Assembly (NCBI RefSeq): GCF_029784155.1
Contig: NC_073693.1
Span: 286,164,875-286,228,874 of the forward strand
Origin: Uranotaenia lowii
Lineage: Eukaryota; Arthropoda; Insecta; Diptera; Culicidae
Reading direction: 5' to 3'
Length of the DNA: 64,000 nt
The stretch's first letter is position 1, and every line of letters begins with the position of its first letter. Shown here in pieces: positions 34,261-48,267 of this stretch. The position numbers were made by a program, and so were the translations under genes. A model generated the notes under the pieces. It made no database searches. It saw nothing but the letters and a program-made list of their open reading frames with translations, and had not been told where the DNA came from.

Positions 34261-36317
34261 CCCATTACGTAAGACTCGAACCCGACATACTCCAGAAGCT
34301 ATTTACCGCACTTGATCTCATCTGCGTCCAGTTGAGAAAAACACCTAACCGATTTTTTAGAGCTTGGAAGAAATTAGTTCTGATTATTCGAATATTTTCA
34401 ATTTATTTACAGATTATAAAAAATAAATAAACATTCTAGATTTTTTTTTGAATACAATACAATTTTGAACTACATGTCAAAACTTCAATCGCCACAGTAA
34501 ATAGGATCTTTGTCGATCCATAAAAAAACCCCATATTATTAGGAGAAATTGATCAAGAATTTACCTTCTTGCAACATTAGCATCGCGGCCTGAGAACAAA
34601 TCTCTTCCGCCCTAAGGTCATTCCACTACTGACCGGAGGTGGAGTGCGAAAATAAGAACCTAAAGGGATCCGAATTATTGCACGTTTCATTAATAGTCAT
34701 GCCCTGTGGTAGCTCCAATTCGACCCTTGGAGCTATTTCAGGTTTACGAGAACGTTGAACTCGTTCTTGGTAGAACGAATCGAGAAAAAAAAAACACACC
34801 GTCCTGAAACGATTTCAGCTTGAATCTGAAGAAAGATTGCAGTTTTTTCTAGGAGCAACTTATATCAATAAATCACAAAAGCTTTCTAATTGGCATAAAA
34901 TTGGCTATTCCATGAACACAAACGAGTTAAATGAATAATTGCCTTTGAATCTAGCTTCGAACTGTATCTTCTCGATACGATATCTAGGGAATGGTTTTAG
35001 CTACATGAAATCTGACTATCTCTTCCAACCTTTTTCTTTCATAAACAAACAACAGATAGGGATGACTGGGGTATCGTGGGCCATGGGGGAATGTGTCTTG
35101 AAAAATCTCCATTCAACTGCGTCGTCATCGTTCTGCGTAACATATTGTCGCTGAAACTCCAAACCGGAGATTTCGTTAACACCAGCGACGGTGACATCAC
35201 TGACGACATATCATGTCGACCAGACATCTATCAAACATCTTCCAAGTGTCGGAGCCAAACAAAAGAAAGGGTTGCCGATTGCCGAGGTGTTTGATGAATT
35301 TTTCATCGTCATTGGTTGGCAGGGTTGCCAATTACCAGTGCGAAAACTTCGGATTTCAACTGCATTGACAATATATTTCCATATGTTGTTTACCTGTGTA
35401 CGCATCATATTCTTCTTTATTTAACCAGCTAAAAAATATAAATTAACATAATTAATCAAGTACTCGCAAATTGCATCGCTGAGAATCCTAAAGTTCATTT
35501 AAAAAATGTGCTCATAAGCTTATTATTATAGGTTTGTATTGCTCTTCTACATGGATATGAAATTATTTAAGAAACAGCAATAAGTCACCCAAACACAACC
35601 AATTTGCAAATCATAGCTTGTGGGGAGCTATGGGGAGGAAGACTGGAATTCGCTGGATCGTTTTTGTGACGTGGTTTTTGTTCGGCAAAATTCAGCAATT
35701 TTCGAAAAGATTTGTAATCGTTCAAATTTTTACTTTCGATTATAAGTTTCGTGTAACGAGTCATGTTTTGCAGTTGTTAAAGTGCCTTATTTAAGTCTTC
35801 TGAGTTAATTGCAGCAGATTGAAAAGTAAACATCGGAATCGAATACACCAGCTAGATTATCCAACGCTCATCCACCAACTCTATCTTAAATTTAAATTTC
35901 GAACTATTTAAAATTGTACTTCGGTCCATGGGAACTACCGAAAATCTAATTCTGATATTTTGGCTATATTTAGAACAACTAATAATCAAACAATTATTAT
36001 TTATCAACTTCGAAAACATCAAGGAAATTTGAACAAATTAACACGCTTGAACCTGCAAGAAAGTGCCAGAAGAAAGCAAAACCTAATTAAATAGTTGTTA
36101 AATGCAAAACAATTGCTTTTCAGTCTCAAAAAAGTTTTATTGAAAATCGAAGAATAAGAAAGTAAAATTTGGACCCCCGCACTGGTCGGTAGATTGATGA
36201 GAGAACATTGACGTTTGAACGATTTTTTTTCTTTTTACTTATCTGAAAAGTATATTTTTATGATAAATAAAGAGTTATGAAAAATATTCTGTAAATTTTA
36301 ATGAATTCGATCCTATA
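34261..36317. other. No gene recognised
   Basis: A plus-strand segment at 35061-35295 is open for about 77 codons (DWGIVGHGGMCLEKSPFN...) and ends in TGA TGA. It may be a transposon-protein relic; nothing in it could be named. The rest is AT-rich. Confidence 0.35.
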
Positions 36318-36881
36318 AAGGGTGATACGGTCAAAATTTGGTCAATATCAACTTGAAGTATTTCTTTCAATTTTGCATTTAAAAAACCTGAACACCCCTC
36401 ATTTTGAAGGTGTGTGTGTGTAGAATGTTGCTCCTATTTTGATTTTGGAATTCACTCTTCAGTTGTCAAAATGCCGTCCAAGGAAGAAGAGCAGCGTATC
36501 AAAATTTTGCTCGCGCATCGCGAAAATCCGAGCTACTCGCACGCAAAGCTGACGAAATCGCTAAAAGTTGCCAAATCAACCGTTACAAATGTAATTAAAG
36601 TGTTTGAGGAACGTTTGTCGACAGCCAGGAAGTCTGGATCGGGGGGAAATCGAAAACCGGAAGCCGCTGAGACGACAAAGAGAGTTGCGGGTAGTTTCAA
36701 GCGAAACTCTAACCTCTCTCTCCGAGATGCCGCAAATAAGCTGGGTGTATCGCCTACAACCGTGCATCGAGCCAAAAAACGAGCCGGACTACTGACTTAC
36801 AAGAAGGTAGTGACTCCAAATCGCGATGATAAACAAAATACGACGGCCAAAGCGCGATCCCGGATTTTGCGCGATTTATAA
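36318..36881 (+). mobile_element. ITmD37E mariner, 3'-truncated copy
   Basis: The left TIR AAGGGTGATACGGTCAAAAT follows a TA. The transposase starts MPSKEEEQRIKILLAHREN at 36471 and is intact through the DNA-binding half (two helix-turn-helix regions, to LSLRDAANKLGVSPTTVHRAKK). It breaks just after ...KARSR, where full copies continue into the catalytic domain; the frame then ends at TAA (36879-36881). The catalytic residues and right TIR are absent. N-terminal coding is the best preserved of the three copies. Confidence 0.9.
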
Positions 36882-38091
36882 GGAATATTGCCAAAACGTT
36901 TTTGAAATAATTCGATCATGCACAACTCTTTTTTTTTTTGTTTTTTAACGTACAATGCTTGAATATTAATCAATTAGGTATAAAATTACAGTTTTGTGTC
37001 AACTAATAAACTTTGCATGTTGTTTGGTCATTTAGGGTTTGGTGGCCGAAAATTCTCCACAATTTTCCGGAGAAAAAAATTTATTAAAAATTAATTTAAT
37101 TTCCAAAGGGAAATATAGTAACCCATAATATTTATCTTTTTCATTTGATCTTATATAACAAAGAAGCAATTGAGCAAAACAATGTGGCTCAAGATACCTC
37201 ACTCTCCCCTAGGCTAAGACACTTTTAAAAAGACATAATTTATAATATTTAGGTGAATAACCGAAGATTAGTAACCAAGCTAGAAATGACTGACTAGAGT
37301 AAGGTTGCCAGAATTTTTTGGGAACATATTCGGGCTATTTTATCTTAAATCCTGGCAAAATCCAAGCATTTCATTTCTAAATTTTTGACTAAAATCCGGG
37401 CGATATCCGGGCAAAATTGGTCAAAACCTAGGAATTACTCATCAAAAATCAAGAAAAAAACTTGAAAAAATTCTATATATCATCAATTATCAGGAGGTTA
37501 TAAATCGTATTTTAGACTTTCAATAAACCTTTCATGAATAATTTTATGAACTTTCTCGAAAAATTTCGTTTTGGACGAATAATTGAAAATTTTTACAACG
37601 CTATTTGTTTCTTTAAAGCTTGATTTGAGAATGAGATTGAGAATAAGGAGTGTTCTCGATAAAAATGCAACACATTGTTTCATGAATAACTTTTGAATGT
37701 ATGGATGAAAATTGATAAAATGTTCAGTGAAGCTAGTTATAAACGTAATGTGTACGTGCACAAAATTTTCGATAATCTGTCTCGTGGTTTTTGAGAAAGC
37801 GTCAAATACTGAAGTTCATTGTCAAAATTTTGTGAGCAGGATCGAGAAAAATCCAGAAAAGTCTCAGTGGGAGACCCCGAAACAGCTAAAATCAACTATT
37901 CGACCAAAGTTTATAGGTAATTTGTTTAAATAGTACCAGAGGACCCATCAGTGAGCTAAAATTTGAACCAAAGTGAAGATTGTTTATTCCATGAAGTGAG
38001 AAAAATATGAGAGGTTTTTTCTAGCTCAATCCGAAAATATGAATGAGAAAGTGATAAAATAGTAAAATTTTTCTTGTTCGTCTAGTTGACT
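36882..38091. other. Repeat-derived stretch between two mariner copies
   Basis: 37310-37480 is a diverged CCCGGA-rich element (GGTTGCCAG..., ATCCGGGCGATATCCGGGC). 37650-37870 (GAATAACTTTTGAATGTATG...) matches the inverse of 40050-40240. No gene. Confidence 0.5.
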
Positions 38092-38093
38092 TA

Positions 38094-39381
38094 AAGGGTG
38101 ATACGGTCAAGATTTGGTCTATATCAACTTGACATATTTCTTTCAATTTTTCATTTAAAAAACCTCAACACCCCTCATTTTGAAGGTGTGTGTCTGCAGA
38201 ATGTTACTCCTAATTTGATTTTGAAATTCATTCTTCAGTTGTCAAAATGCCGTCCAAGGAAGAAGAGCATCGTATCAAAATTTTGCTCGCGCATCGCGAA
38301 AATCTGAGCTACTCGCACGCAAAGCTGGCAAAATCGCTAAAAGTTGCCAAATCAACCATGACAAATGTAATTAAAGTGTTTGGGATACGTTTGTTGACAG
38401 CCAGGAAGTCTGGATCGGGGGGAAATCGAAAACCGGAAGCCGCTGAGACGACAAAGAGAGTTGCCGGTAGTTTCAAGCCAAACCCTAACCTCTCTCTCCG
38501 AGATGCCGCAAATAAGTCTACAACCGTGCATCGAGCCAAAAAACGAGCCGGTCTATCGACTTACAAGAAGGTAGTGACTCCAAATCGCGATGATAAACAA
38601 AATACGACGGCCAAAGCGCGATCCCGGAGGCTGTACACGACGATGCTGACGAAGTTTGACTGCGTGGTAATGGACGACGAAACCTACGTCAAAGCCGACT
38701 ACAAGCAGCTTCCGGGACAGGAGTTTTATACGGCAAAAGGAAGGGGAAAGGTAGCAGATATTTTCAAGCACATGGAACTGTCAAAGTTCGCGAAGAAATA
38801 TCTGGTTTGGCAAGCCAGCTGTACCTGTGGCTTGAAAAGCAGCATTTTCATAGCTTCCGCGACTGTCAACCAAGAAATTTACGTGAAAGAGTGTTTTAAT
38901 AAACGCCTGCTGCCTTTCCTGAAGAAACACGGTTGTTCCGTACTGTTTGGCCAGATTTGGCATGATGCCATTATGGTAAAAAGGCCATGGAACGGTACGC
39001 CGCCAACAACGTGCAGGTGGTACCCAAGGACAAGAACCCTCTCAACACGCCAGAGCTCCGCCCAATTGAGAAATACTGGGCTATTGTCAAGCGGAACCTA
39101 AAGAAGACCAAAAAAACTGGTCGAGGACGAGCAGCAGTCCAAGGCAAACTGGCTTTCCGCGGCGAAGAAGGTGGACAAGGTGGCTGTACAAAATCTGATG
39201 GCAGGGGTTAAGCGTAAGGACCGGCAATTCGGATTTGGAAAAGCGGAAGTCTAATTGAATATTTTTCCTTAATTTTATACTAATTAAACTTGAAAAAGAA
39301 ATGTAATTTGTTTTTTTAAATAAACGATTTCACCGATTTACACGCGTTTTCCCTTGACCAAATTTTGACCGTATCACCCTT
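38094..39381 (+). mobile_element. ITmD37E mariner, full-length but inactivated
   Basis: 1288 bp, bounded by TA (38092-38093, 39382-39383), with TIR AAGGGTGATACGGTCAA / inverse. The transposase begins at 38247. The first catalytic aspartate lies in VVMDDETYVKADY. A one-base deletion near 38947 shifts the frame just before the second aspartate (other copies read FWPDLAS). The third-residue motif PIEKYW is readable in another frame at 39061-39077. In the reconstructed alignment 37 residues separate the second Asp and Glu, hence D37E. A 12-nt in-frame deletion removes part of the second helix-turn-helix (near 38516). It is therefore a dead copy that still carries both ends. Confidence 0.92.
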
Positions 39382-39383
39382 TA

Positions 39384-42300
39384 TAAACAGGCTTAACTTC
39401 ATTTCTACAAGGTAGAAAAGCTGCCCACCGGTAAAATAAACAAAATACGGTGGTCAAATCGTGCGCAAAATTATTGGACTGCTTGTGGAGTGAAATTTTG
39501 AAAAATTTAGTAATGGATCTCAAAACAAACTCTTTTGAGGTTTTTAACCAGGAACTTTTCGCTGAACAGTCTCGCCTGTAATTCTCGTAGATAAAGAAGG
39601 AACAAAAATTGAAAAATTTAAGATCTAACTAGTAACTATTTGAGGAGGCTAACGATCAGCAGAAACTGCAAATTACTCAGTTTTTCATGACGATTGACAG
39701 GATTAATGGCCTCAATACAAATAAGACTGCCTCCAAATGCGACCGTTTTCTCTGAAAAGTTCTTCAATAAGTCCCATTAAGTTTATACTCGGTTTAAGTT
39801 GGATCTGGAATCGTGCCATTACGCAAACACGATGGGGTAGGGATAAAAAGTCAAATATGTTGTTTTTGTGCCGAAGGAGGACAATTGGCTCAATTTGTTA
39901 TAACTTCGTCTGTATTCAAAATTTTAAGTAATTTTGAAGGTCAAGCTTCAGGAAACAGCAAACGTAATCAAACATAGCCTTAGTTTGAAAAAAAGGTGGT
40001 TCAGGGTATGCATCATAGATGGCGCCAGTGCGGCCAAAAAACTAAATTCGAAAAATTTCTTCATCGGACGCTATCTCAAAAACAACTAGACAGAACATCA
40101 CAAGAATTTGCATATGTAAACATTACAACACCAGGTACCTTCGCTGAAAATCTCATCAATTTATATCCATGCATTCAAAAGTTATTCACAAAACAAAGTG
40201 CTGCATTTTTTTTTCGAACACACACCTTAAACCCGAGCAAAATTCAGGCTTTTCCAATGAAATCCGGGCAACCGGGCCGGACCGGACTTTTCCCAAATTT
40301 TATATTAAATTTTTTATTCAGAAATTATATTTTTTGTAGGGTTGAATCAGAAAAAAACAAAAGTATGAGATCTTGTTTCATTAAAAACATTAGAAATTTA
40401 TATTTGGCCAATTTTGATAACAGATTCTTGCCTATCTGGTCATATTTTTTGAATTTTAAGTTTTCAAATTGAATTCCGAATCCTGATTTCCGATTCACAA
40501 CCGATTACAAAACCTTTAAAAAAATGGGAAATGATTCGTAACGTTTGGGGTTAACTCTTACTTATATCAGGCTCTCAGACCCAAAGGTGTTAAGCACAAT
40601 ACATTAAGCTAGATCTAAAAATGATAAACATCTGGAAATTTTCATGCAAATGAGATTTAATCAAAAAATTAAGCTTTTTTTCACCAATAGACTTCGCAAA
40701 ACATTTGATTTTTTTTTATTGAGAAGGATATATAGAGATACATAAAAAAAAATTAAGACTTATTTAAAATTACTAGAGTTTCAATGTCTTACGTCATAGG
40801 TGGATGGATTTTTTTACAAATTATAACAAATTTTTGTTATCAGCTTATGGAGTTTTTTAAAAAGTCTTGTTTTTTCGTAGAATATCACATATGTAATTTT
40901 TTTCTTAGTTTTTTCTCTGAGTTTAACATTAAAGGTGGAAACGAGATATTTCGTGTACTCTTGTGAACGTTTCTGTAATCCCACCCCAGATAAAAAACTT
41001 TCTAATGAGATCAAGAGTGTCAATTTTACAGTGTTCGCTGAAAATTACTGTATTTTCCTTGTTTCTTATTTGATTTGTATAGTATTGGAAACCGTTACAA
41101 CGTCGTTAAAATATGGTTCGCAGACAATATTCAGCAGTTATCATTCATTTCAACATTATTCAAAGCCGAAGAAAAAATCGGAAACACATGCTGCTGAATA
41201 AAGGCTCAATTGCTCAAAGAAAATTTCACTGAGTGCCTAATCAAGCTTAAGTTGAAACATACCAATTTGGTTTGTGGCCACAAAAAGGCAAAAAAGAGTC
41301 ATTAAAACCATACTCTTTATATATTCAATCGTTAAAATTGTTTCAGGTACAGAAGAAAAAAAAAATTAAAAAGTGGATTGGAAATAACATAATTTTACAC
41401 ATTTTAGAGTTTTCAAAGAATTTCAAGAGGAATAATTTTGCGAACCTTAGCCCTAAATTTAAACTGCACTGGAATTCATTAACGCAAGATTACAACTTTT
41501 TTTGCCTTAAAAGATGCGAAGTGACAGTCTTCAACAAAGTCGTTCTGAAGACAACTTCCTCTACAGAATTGATGAATTGGCACAAGTTATTTAAAATTTT
41601 TGCAAATAAAAACATGGATGAGCTAAAATGAAGCTAAAAACCACAGACTTACAGAAATTTTAAAAAAACTCCATAATTAACTCAGTTGTAGCGCTTAGCT
41701 GGAAATGCCATAGTTGGCAAAAGATATGATCTGTGTGTGTAGTTTAATAAATAGAACTTTAATATTAGAAAAATGCCTTGCTGGCGCTAAATAGATACAA
41801 GACATCGTCTGGTATCTTAAAGTCAAAGGCGATCAATTATACTTTCAACTCTGATGAATGTTGGTTTATCGCTGCGATGTATTGTTGTTGAATTTTATCG
41901 ACGTTTTTCGGCAAGTTTTACGAATTAATACTTCAATTACAATTTTTGGTTTTAACATATAAATTATTGGATTTCTTCTATTGCTATACTATTTTTTCTG
42001 GCTCAGTTTGTTTTGTTTTGCGTTTACATTTGTATGTCAGATTCTGTGTTAATTTAGAAATGGCGAGGTCGAATGCTGTTTTAAAATTACATGAATCTCG
42101 TTGTCTATTTACAATTCATGTTTTTGTCCCCTCTTAGTTTTATGTAAAAAATTTCTGTAGTTATTCTTGCATTAAATCCTGCTACCCTTTCTTAGATTTT
42201 GGTGTTTTCAAAATCGAGAATACGACAAGTTTTTTAACTGTGTAGTACTTTTAACTCTAAAAAGCGTTGAATCTGTCCATTTTTTATGTTGTAGGTATGC

Positions 42301-43200
42301 TAGTTTAGTTTTAAACATGTGGTAATCGTAAAACTTCAATAACCTGCATTCGGCATCGATTTTTTCCGAGAACATTTACTAAACTCATTTTAGTGGGATG
42401 TGCCAACGTAAAAACTATTAATTACACAAATAACATACGACGTATTACAGCACACGACACTTAACCACTGATTAACGTTCTTACTTATTTAAAGGAAATG
42501 TAAACGAACTTCTATAGACTTCATCTATTCTAAGAAAGAAATGCTTTCAAACAACTTTATGTTGTTGTTTTTTTATTACCTTTGTACTTCCGTAGATTGT
42601 TCATAATCTTTAAACTGTTTGTTGAACCATTATCAAAGATACACAAGCAGATAGCTCGCAGACGATCGCGAGCAATGAGCCTAACATGTGTTTGATTCAA
42701 AAGGCTTCAGGCAAGTATCCGCTGGCGTCTTGTGGTGATAAATGAGCCGCGTCCCCTCGGAAGATAAACTACTTCACAACAACAACAACACCCTTTCGAA
42801 GGGGTCTCCAGCTCAGATCGCAAAAAAGTGGAGAGTGAGCCCAAAGAAAAAATGAGCACCAGGAATTAAACGTTGACGGCTCATTAATCGACTTAATTAT
42901 AACGTTTAAATTTTATGGTCATGCATCGGCAGTGCAGGGACGGCAAAGGCCGAGATTGATGGATTCACCACCACCAGTTACTTATCTTCTATCATGATCT
43001 GGGCGGCCATCAAGAAAGTAAGCAAGCAGGAACAAACGATCACTGCACTACCTACTAAAAAACGAACACACACATATAGGATCTCAGTGAAACATCATGT
43101 TTCTTTGAAGAGATCTAATTTACTTAACTCTAAGGCGTACAATCTTTCAAGGATATAATTGGCTAGCATCTTACAAATGCTAAAACCACCAGACCACTGA
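39384..43200. other. AT-rich intronic stretch with repeat fragments
   Basis: 40000-40310 is an inverted relative of 37310-37870 (including CATCATAGATGGCGCCAG and CCGGGCAACCGGGCCGGACC). A GC-richer segment at 42660-43020 with TTAATCGACTTAATTATAACG homeodomain-like words might be a regulatory element; this is only a guess from composition. No coding exon was supported. Confidence 0.4.
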
Positions 43201-43204
43201 AAGT

Positions 43205-43292
43205 GTACTATGTGTGCCGTGATCGGGATTCGATCTCATGGACTCTGGCTTAGAAGACTGGAACGCTGTCCTCTAGGCCACGGCCGGCGGCA
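43205..43292 (-). repeat. tRNA-derived SINE-like segment
   Basis: On the minus strand GTGGCCTAGAGGACAGCG fits an A box and GATCGAATCCC a B box. GCCGTG and CACGGC could pair as an acceptor-like stem around them. I cannot delimit a SINE tail. Confidence 0.5.
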
Positions 43293-44589
43293 AGACAAGG
43301 GTGAATGTTTTCCGTTCGTTTTTTTTTTGTTAGCTCTGATCAATTGTTTATCCGGCTGTATCGAAAGGGCGAAAGTAACAACAAGGCACCTAAATTAGTT
43401 GCAGTCTCTAACACGCGGCTTTTCTTAATATGACAGTTTTTTGCTGTCTAAGAATCTGACAGTTGTAGCTGTTTCTGATCCGCCGAATGCTATCATCGAT
43501 GGGCGATACGATAAGTGGTTGGTAGCACTTGAAATCTTTTCATGTCCCAACTGGTTCAAGTTGTGTTCGGCCACGGTTCGTGAACCACGCTCAATTAGCG
43601 GCTCACTTGGCCGAGGTCCGATAATGGGACTGCTCAAAGGGCGCTTCCGAAACGATCATCGTCGTAAATGTAAACAACAATGAAGCGTGAGAAAACAACA
43701 AAAGGGACAAGCTTGATCTGTTTTGTTTTTGTTTCTTCGTCGATTACCGTAAGATTGTTTTTGTGGGCCTACCCTTGAAGTTGTTTCTGTTGGGGGGAAA
43801 AATGGTTGCGCATTTGCTCTACCACCCTCCCGGCTTTGGTCGAATCTAGCCAGAGATAGAAAAAAAAATCGTAAGTGTCGTTCCCCCGGGCTGAATGTCA
43901 CGGTAGGTTTGCTGAAATGTTTTGCCATTTACAACACTTTCACAGCTGATTTGCGCACCTGATAGGAGAAAAAGAAAGGAAGCCCAACGAGTCGACGACG
44001 ACAGGGGCCATTCATGTATTTGCCCATGTTTACAAGTTTGGCACGCAACACCTTTGACGTTCTGCTCTTTTCCCGTGCGAATTATCATCATGGCTGCCCC
44101 CGATGGTAACGCCTTTTCACAATTTGTGATTCGTTTTGCACATTTTTTTTAATGTATATCCCAAGAGGCGACAGATTGATTGGTAATGTAGATAGTAATC
44201 TTCAATACTGATGCTTCTATGACAGCTTTTGTAGCTTTTGGTGTTCGAAACTCAATCAAATTTAGGTAGACGGTCTCAGTTGATTCGCCGCATTGGAGTT
44301 CCCAATCATTGAATGCAACAGATACACTCTGTTCTAAAATGTTTGTGTTTCTAAACGATGTTTGGTTTTAAAAGGTCCGATACAGGATACAGTTTTCAAA
44401 ATAGTGCCAATAAGCGTTTTTTATAACAAGTGAAAATTTGTAAAGCGGCTTAAACCACACTCCCCAACACCAAAAGGGTCAGTTGAGCCCCCTGGCAATT
44501 GGCGCTTTATGTTCTCAGCATGTCTGATAACAAAAAAAAATTATCAAAAAAAACTGAACGTGAGCAAAATTTACTCATGCTAAGTACTT
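43293..44589. other. GC-richer non-coding stretch
   Basis: Overlapping open frames on both strands without splice sites or motifs; interpreted as intronic. Confidence 0.4.
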
Positions 44590-44860
44590 AAAAAATATTT
44601 ACATAATACGGGAAAATGGTACGATACAACAAATTAAATTGGAGATATGCGTTGCTTTTTGACAAAGTTTTGATTTTATGGGAAAAGTCATAATCCATTC
44701 TATATAAATAAATTTGTTTTCAAGGGTAATTTCATCAATGGTCCTAAATTTGAAATCCATTTCTTTGCAAGTTATTGCATAAATAACTATCATGCAATTC
44801 AGAGCTGAAAAGTGAAGTTTTCGACACTGAAAACAGTATCGAAAAATGCTTTTTTCGAGA
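44590..44860. repeat. Dispersed repeat (copy 2), relative of 26440-26870
   Basis: Contains GACACTGAAAACAGTATCGA and a segment inverse to part of the first copy (GTTATTGCATAAATAACTAT). Confidence 0.45.
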
Positions 44861-47800
44861 TACTATTTGTTCCCTGCATAAGAACAGTCCGTACCTACTT
44901 AATCAAAAAATTTCAGGACAATAACTGGGTCGTTGATATGCGGTTATTTGTTAAAATATTCTTCGGAAATGAATTTTGCAAAAGATGTAATTTGAATTAT
45001 TAATTTGACGGCTATTTCAATCAATGTTATGTTCTTTAAGAAAGAATCTTAAAAACTGGTCAACGGTACGATAGGAATAATGAAGTTTTTTTTTTGTTTG
45101 TAGAACCTTGAAAGAAATATTGCATGAAATTATCAAAACGCTAGCCAACGAAATCAGCTTATTCAGGTAACAACCAAATCATCTCAAATTTGACACTGAT
45201 CATTTGAAAGCCACACATCCATTTTTGAAGCGGCCTATAGTGTATATTGTGACATCTTCGATACAACTTTAAGCTACGAATTTCTAAAAATCCGTAAAAG
45301 AATTTATTGAAAAGAAGTAAGATTTTTTTAAATCTAAAGTTTGGAAATTTCAATTGTTTAAAGTAGCCCCATATATAAAAAATAATAGTCGAATATGCCT
45401 TTCTAATCCTCATATACGATTTTAGAAAAATGGGTATATCGATTGCTGATGTATGTATGTATGTTTGTAGATAATTCACTATGGGTGCACGGATTTACCG
45501 CAGAAGCAAGATGCACATGCGCTAACTTGAATCCTTTATATTATTAATTCGGCAAATCTGATGCAGTCAAATTAGCTCATTTTTATTCAGATAATACAAC
45601 TTCAGATAATAACAATATTATCTTCAGTCTATTCAAATTTATGACTTATCCAAATTCAAACGTTATATTTCAATTGTTATTTCCAGTTATGTCCAGACCT
45701 AAGGTGAGCTATTTTGAGATAAAAAAGTCATCTAGTCTTGCTACCGTCCAAAACTTAGAGAGATTTTTTTGAGCATTGATTAATTATTACAATTTTTCCC
45801 GCGTGAAAATTGTATAAATTCATAAAACAGGCAACATTTAATGAATAACAAAAAAGCCAAATGCTTCACAAAGTTGAACAATAAAAGTGTGACGTTCGTT
45901 CATAGAGTGACCAAGTTTTTGAGAAATAACATGTTAAACATTGTTTATTGCGTGCAAAAGAAAGTTTGTGATTGATCAGGACTAAAAATTTAATACTTTA
46001 AACTTGATTAATATCACCAAATCTGGCATAAAACAGCGATTTGTTGTTCTTAAAAACGAAGATATTTAAATTTTACAATTATTTACGTTTAAATTATAAA
46101 AAATCCTAAGGCTAATCACTTTTAGTATTTACAATGAAAGGATCAAATAGGCATTCATAGTTTGTGATTTATATGCTAATTTCAATGTTAATGAATCAGG
46201 CCCGTACCATGAGGGGGGTTTTAGAAAATTTAATTGAGCTAGATATCTCGCTAAAAAATCATTGCTCGAGCAATTTATTCATGTAACCATAAATTAAGTT
46301 CAGTAAGACAACTATGTCAGATGATTTAAAAGCAGCAATAAATAAATAAAATATGATAACAATTCCAAAAATGTACAAAAAATTAACAACTTAATTTCTA
46401 AAACCATTCTCTTTTAAAGGATTTTAAACGACTATCAGTCTCTGATTTATTAAAAAAAGGACTGTTTTTACTACAGCCGTTTTCACTTGAAAATTAGAGC
46501 CGTTAAAAACCCTAAAAACAACCTAAACAGTCGCTCCATTCAAAAGAAAACAAATTTTTTACTCTCGTCTGACCATCACACATGGTAAAAAAAAAGTTTT
46601 ACTGATACGATTCTAAATCAATCAGAATCAATATTTTTATTAATCCAATTTCCGATAAGTCATTCATTAAATTAGTCAAAATGACATACTGAACTAGAAA
46701 TATACCAGAAAATAAATTTTTAGCATTCTAGTTTACAAATTCGATACCAATATTTCAGAAACACCAAAAATAAAGCGCTTATTGAAATTTTTGGATAAAA
46801 CAGAATTTTGGCAACAGACATAAGAATCAGAAATAGAATACATGAAATATAACACTAGATTTAAAAACAAATTAAAACCCAATTGTAAATGAAATTTCAG
46901 ACTTCAGTTCATCATTGAAAGCTTCAACTGGCTAAGACAGGTTGGATAATGGGTGATTTCTTGAATGATTAATAAGGAACTGATACAAATAAAAATAAGC
47001 AATTCCCAGTTTTGTTATAAATATTGAAAGCACGAAGCATATATGTACTACTTTGTTTAACATTGCAAATTAAACACATGGTGCTTCAAATTATTCAGAT
47101 TGATTTGAAATAATAAAAAAACCGAAAAATATTTTTAATTTTTGAGCGCGAAAAAAAATTTTAAGCTTTGACATTTTTGTTGCCGTTTTTGGAATATTGG
47201 AATCCTGGATAGGACTAAATGTAGAAATTATGTTTTCGAATCAAGAAAATAGATAGGGGTAACTTGTCTACTACCGGACACTTGAGGTTTTTTTGCAATA
47301 ACTTCAAAAATATATTTTCTTAAAAATTGGTTCCCCTACTTATTTTAAGAGTATTAATATTATGGTCACTAAACTTAGAAAAAAAAATTGCAAACACTCA
47401 TTTCCCAAAGTGTTGTCTACAGCCGGACACTACGAATAATTTCCCCAAAGTTGTCACCAATCGCACAAAAACGTAGCAAATGACTTAAATCACTTTTACA
47501 GGTCCCGTGAGCACGGTTATTTTTTTTTTTGAATACTGAACATTCTATGAGCCTAGAGAAAAATTGTCTATGACAGGAGAGCAAATTTCAAGTTTCTCAG
47601 AGGACTTAAGGGGGGAGTAGGGTCTAACGGGTAAAAAAAACACCATTTTCACGATTTTTTTCTAGAGCTATCGTTCAAACAAATGTATTCAGATTTTTTG
47701 CATTATACAAAGCATTGTTAAAAGAACATTTAGTAATTTTTTCGTAGAAAAATATTGAAAAATGAGCCGGTGACGGAGCACTTTCGAGGATGCCTTTTAG

Positions 47801-48267
47801 AAAACAGGATTTGCGGTGGACACTGTATCTAAGCACAGAATCATCTGAAATCAAAAAATCCAAGCAAAATATTTTTAATAGATGTTTTTCCCCAACGTTT
47901 TTATTTAACTTAAAAAAATTTTTATGAAATTTTTGTGGCTGTTTGAAGTAAAAACTACGATTTTTCACGAAAAAATCCGCCATTTTTTATCTGTAAAATC
48001 TCCCCAAAGTAAAAAAAAAGAAAAACATTGGGGTCTGGTATTTTATATGTAGAAAATATGTTCCAAATTTGAAAAGAATCGGATAAGTAGTTTTCGAATG
48101 ACGATGTCCACGGACTTTAAAAATGTGCTTTCGAGAAAAATGCGTTTGAAGTTTCTGCTCTTGCTTTCTTGCAGTATTAGATAGGAGGAGATAAAGACCT
48201 ATAATTTCTACAGTTTTACTTCAATTGATTTGAAAATTTGACACAACATTCTTGAAATGTTTTACAA
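44861..48267. other. AT-rich stretch, no gene
   Basis: 47250-47640 holds two related words (GTCTACTACCGGACACT, GTCTACAGCCGGACACT) and GGGGGAGTAGGGTCTAACGG. These look like a dispersed repeat but have no clear ends. Confidence 0.45.

Noticed and set aside
35039..35295. Retroelement gag or capsid-like fragment
   Set aside because: Open for about 77 codons but without any diagnostic motif; not enough to name.
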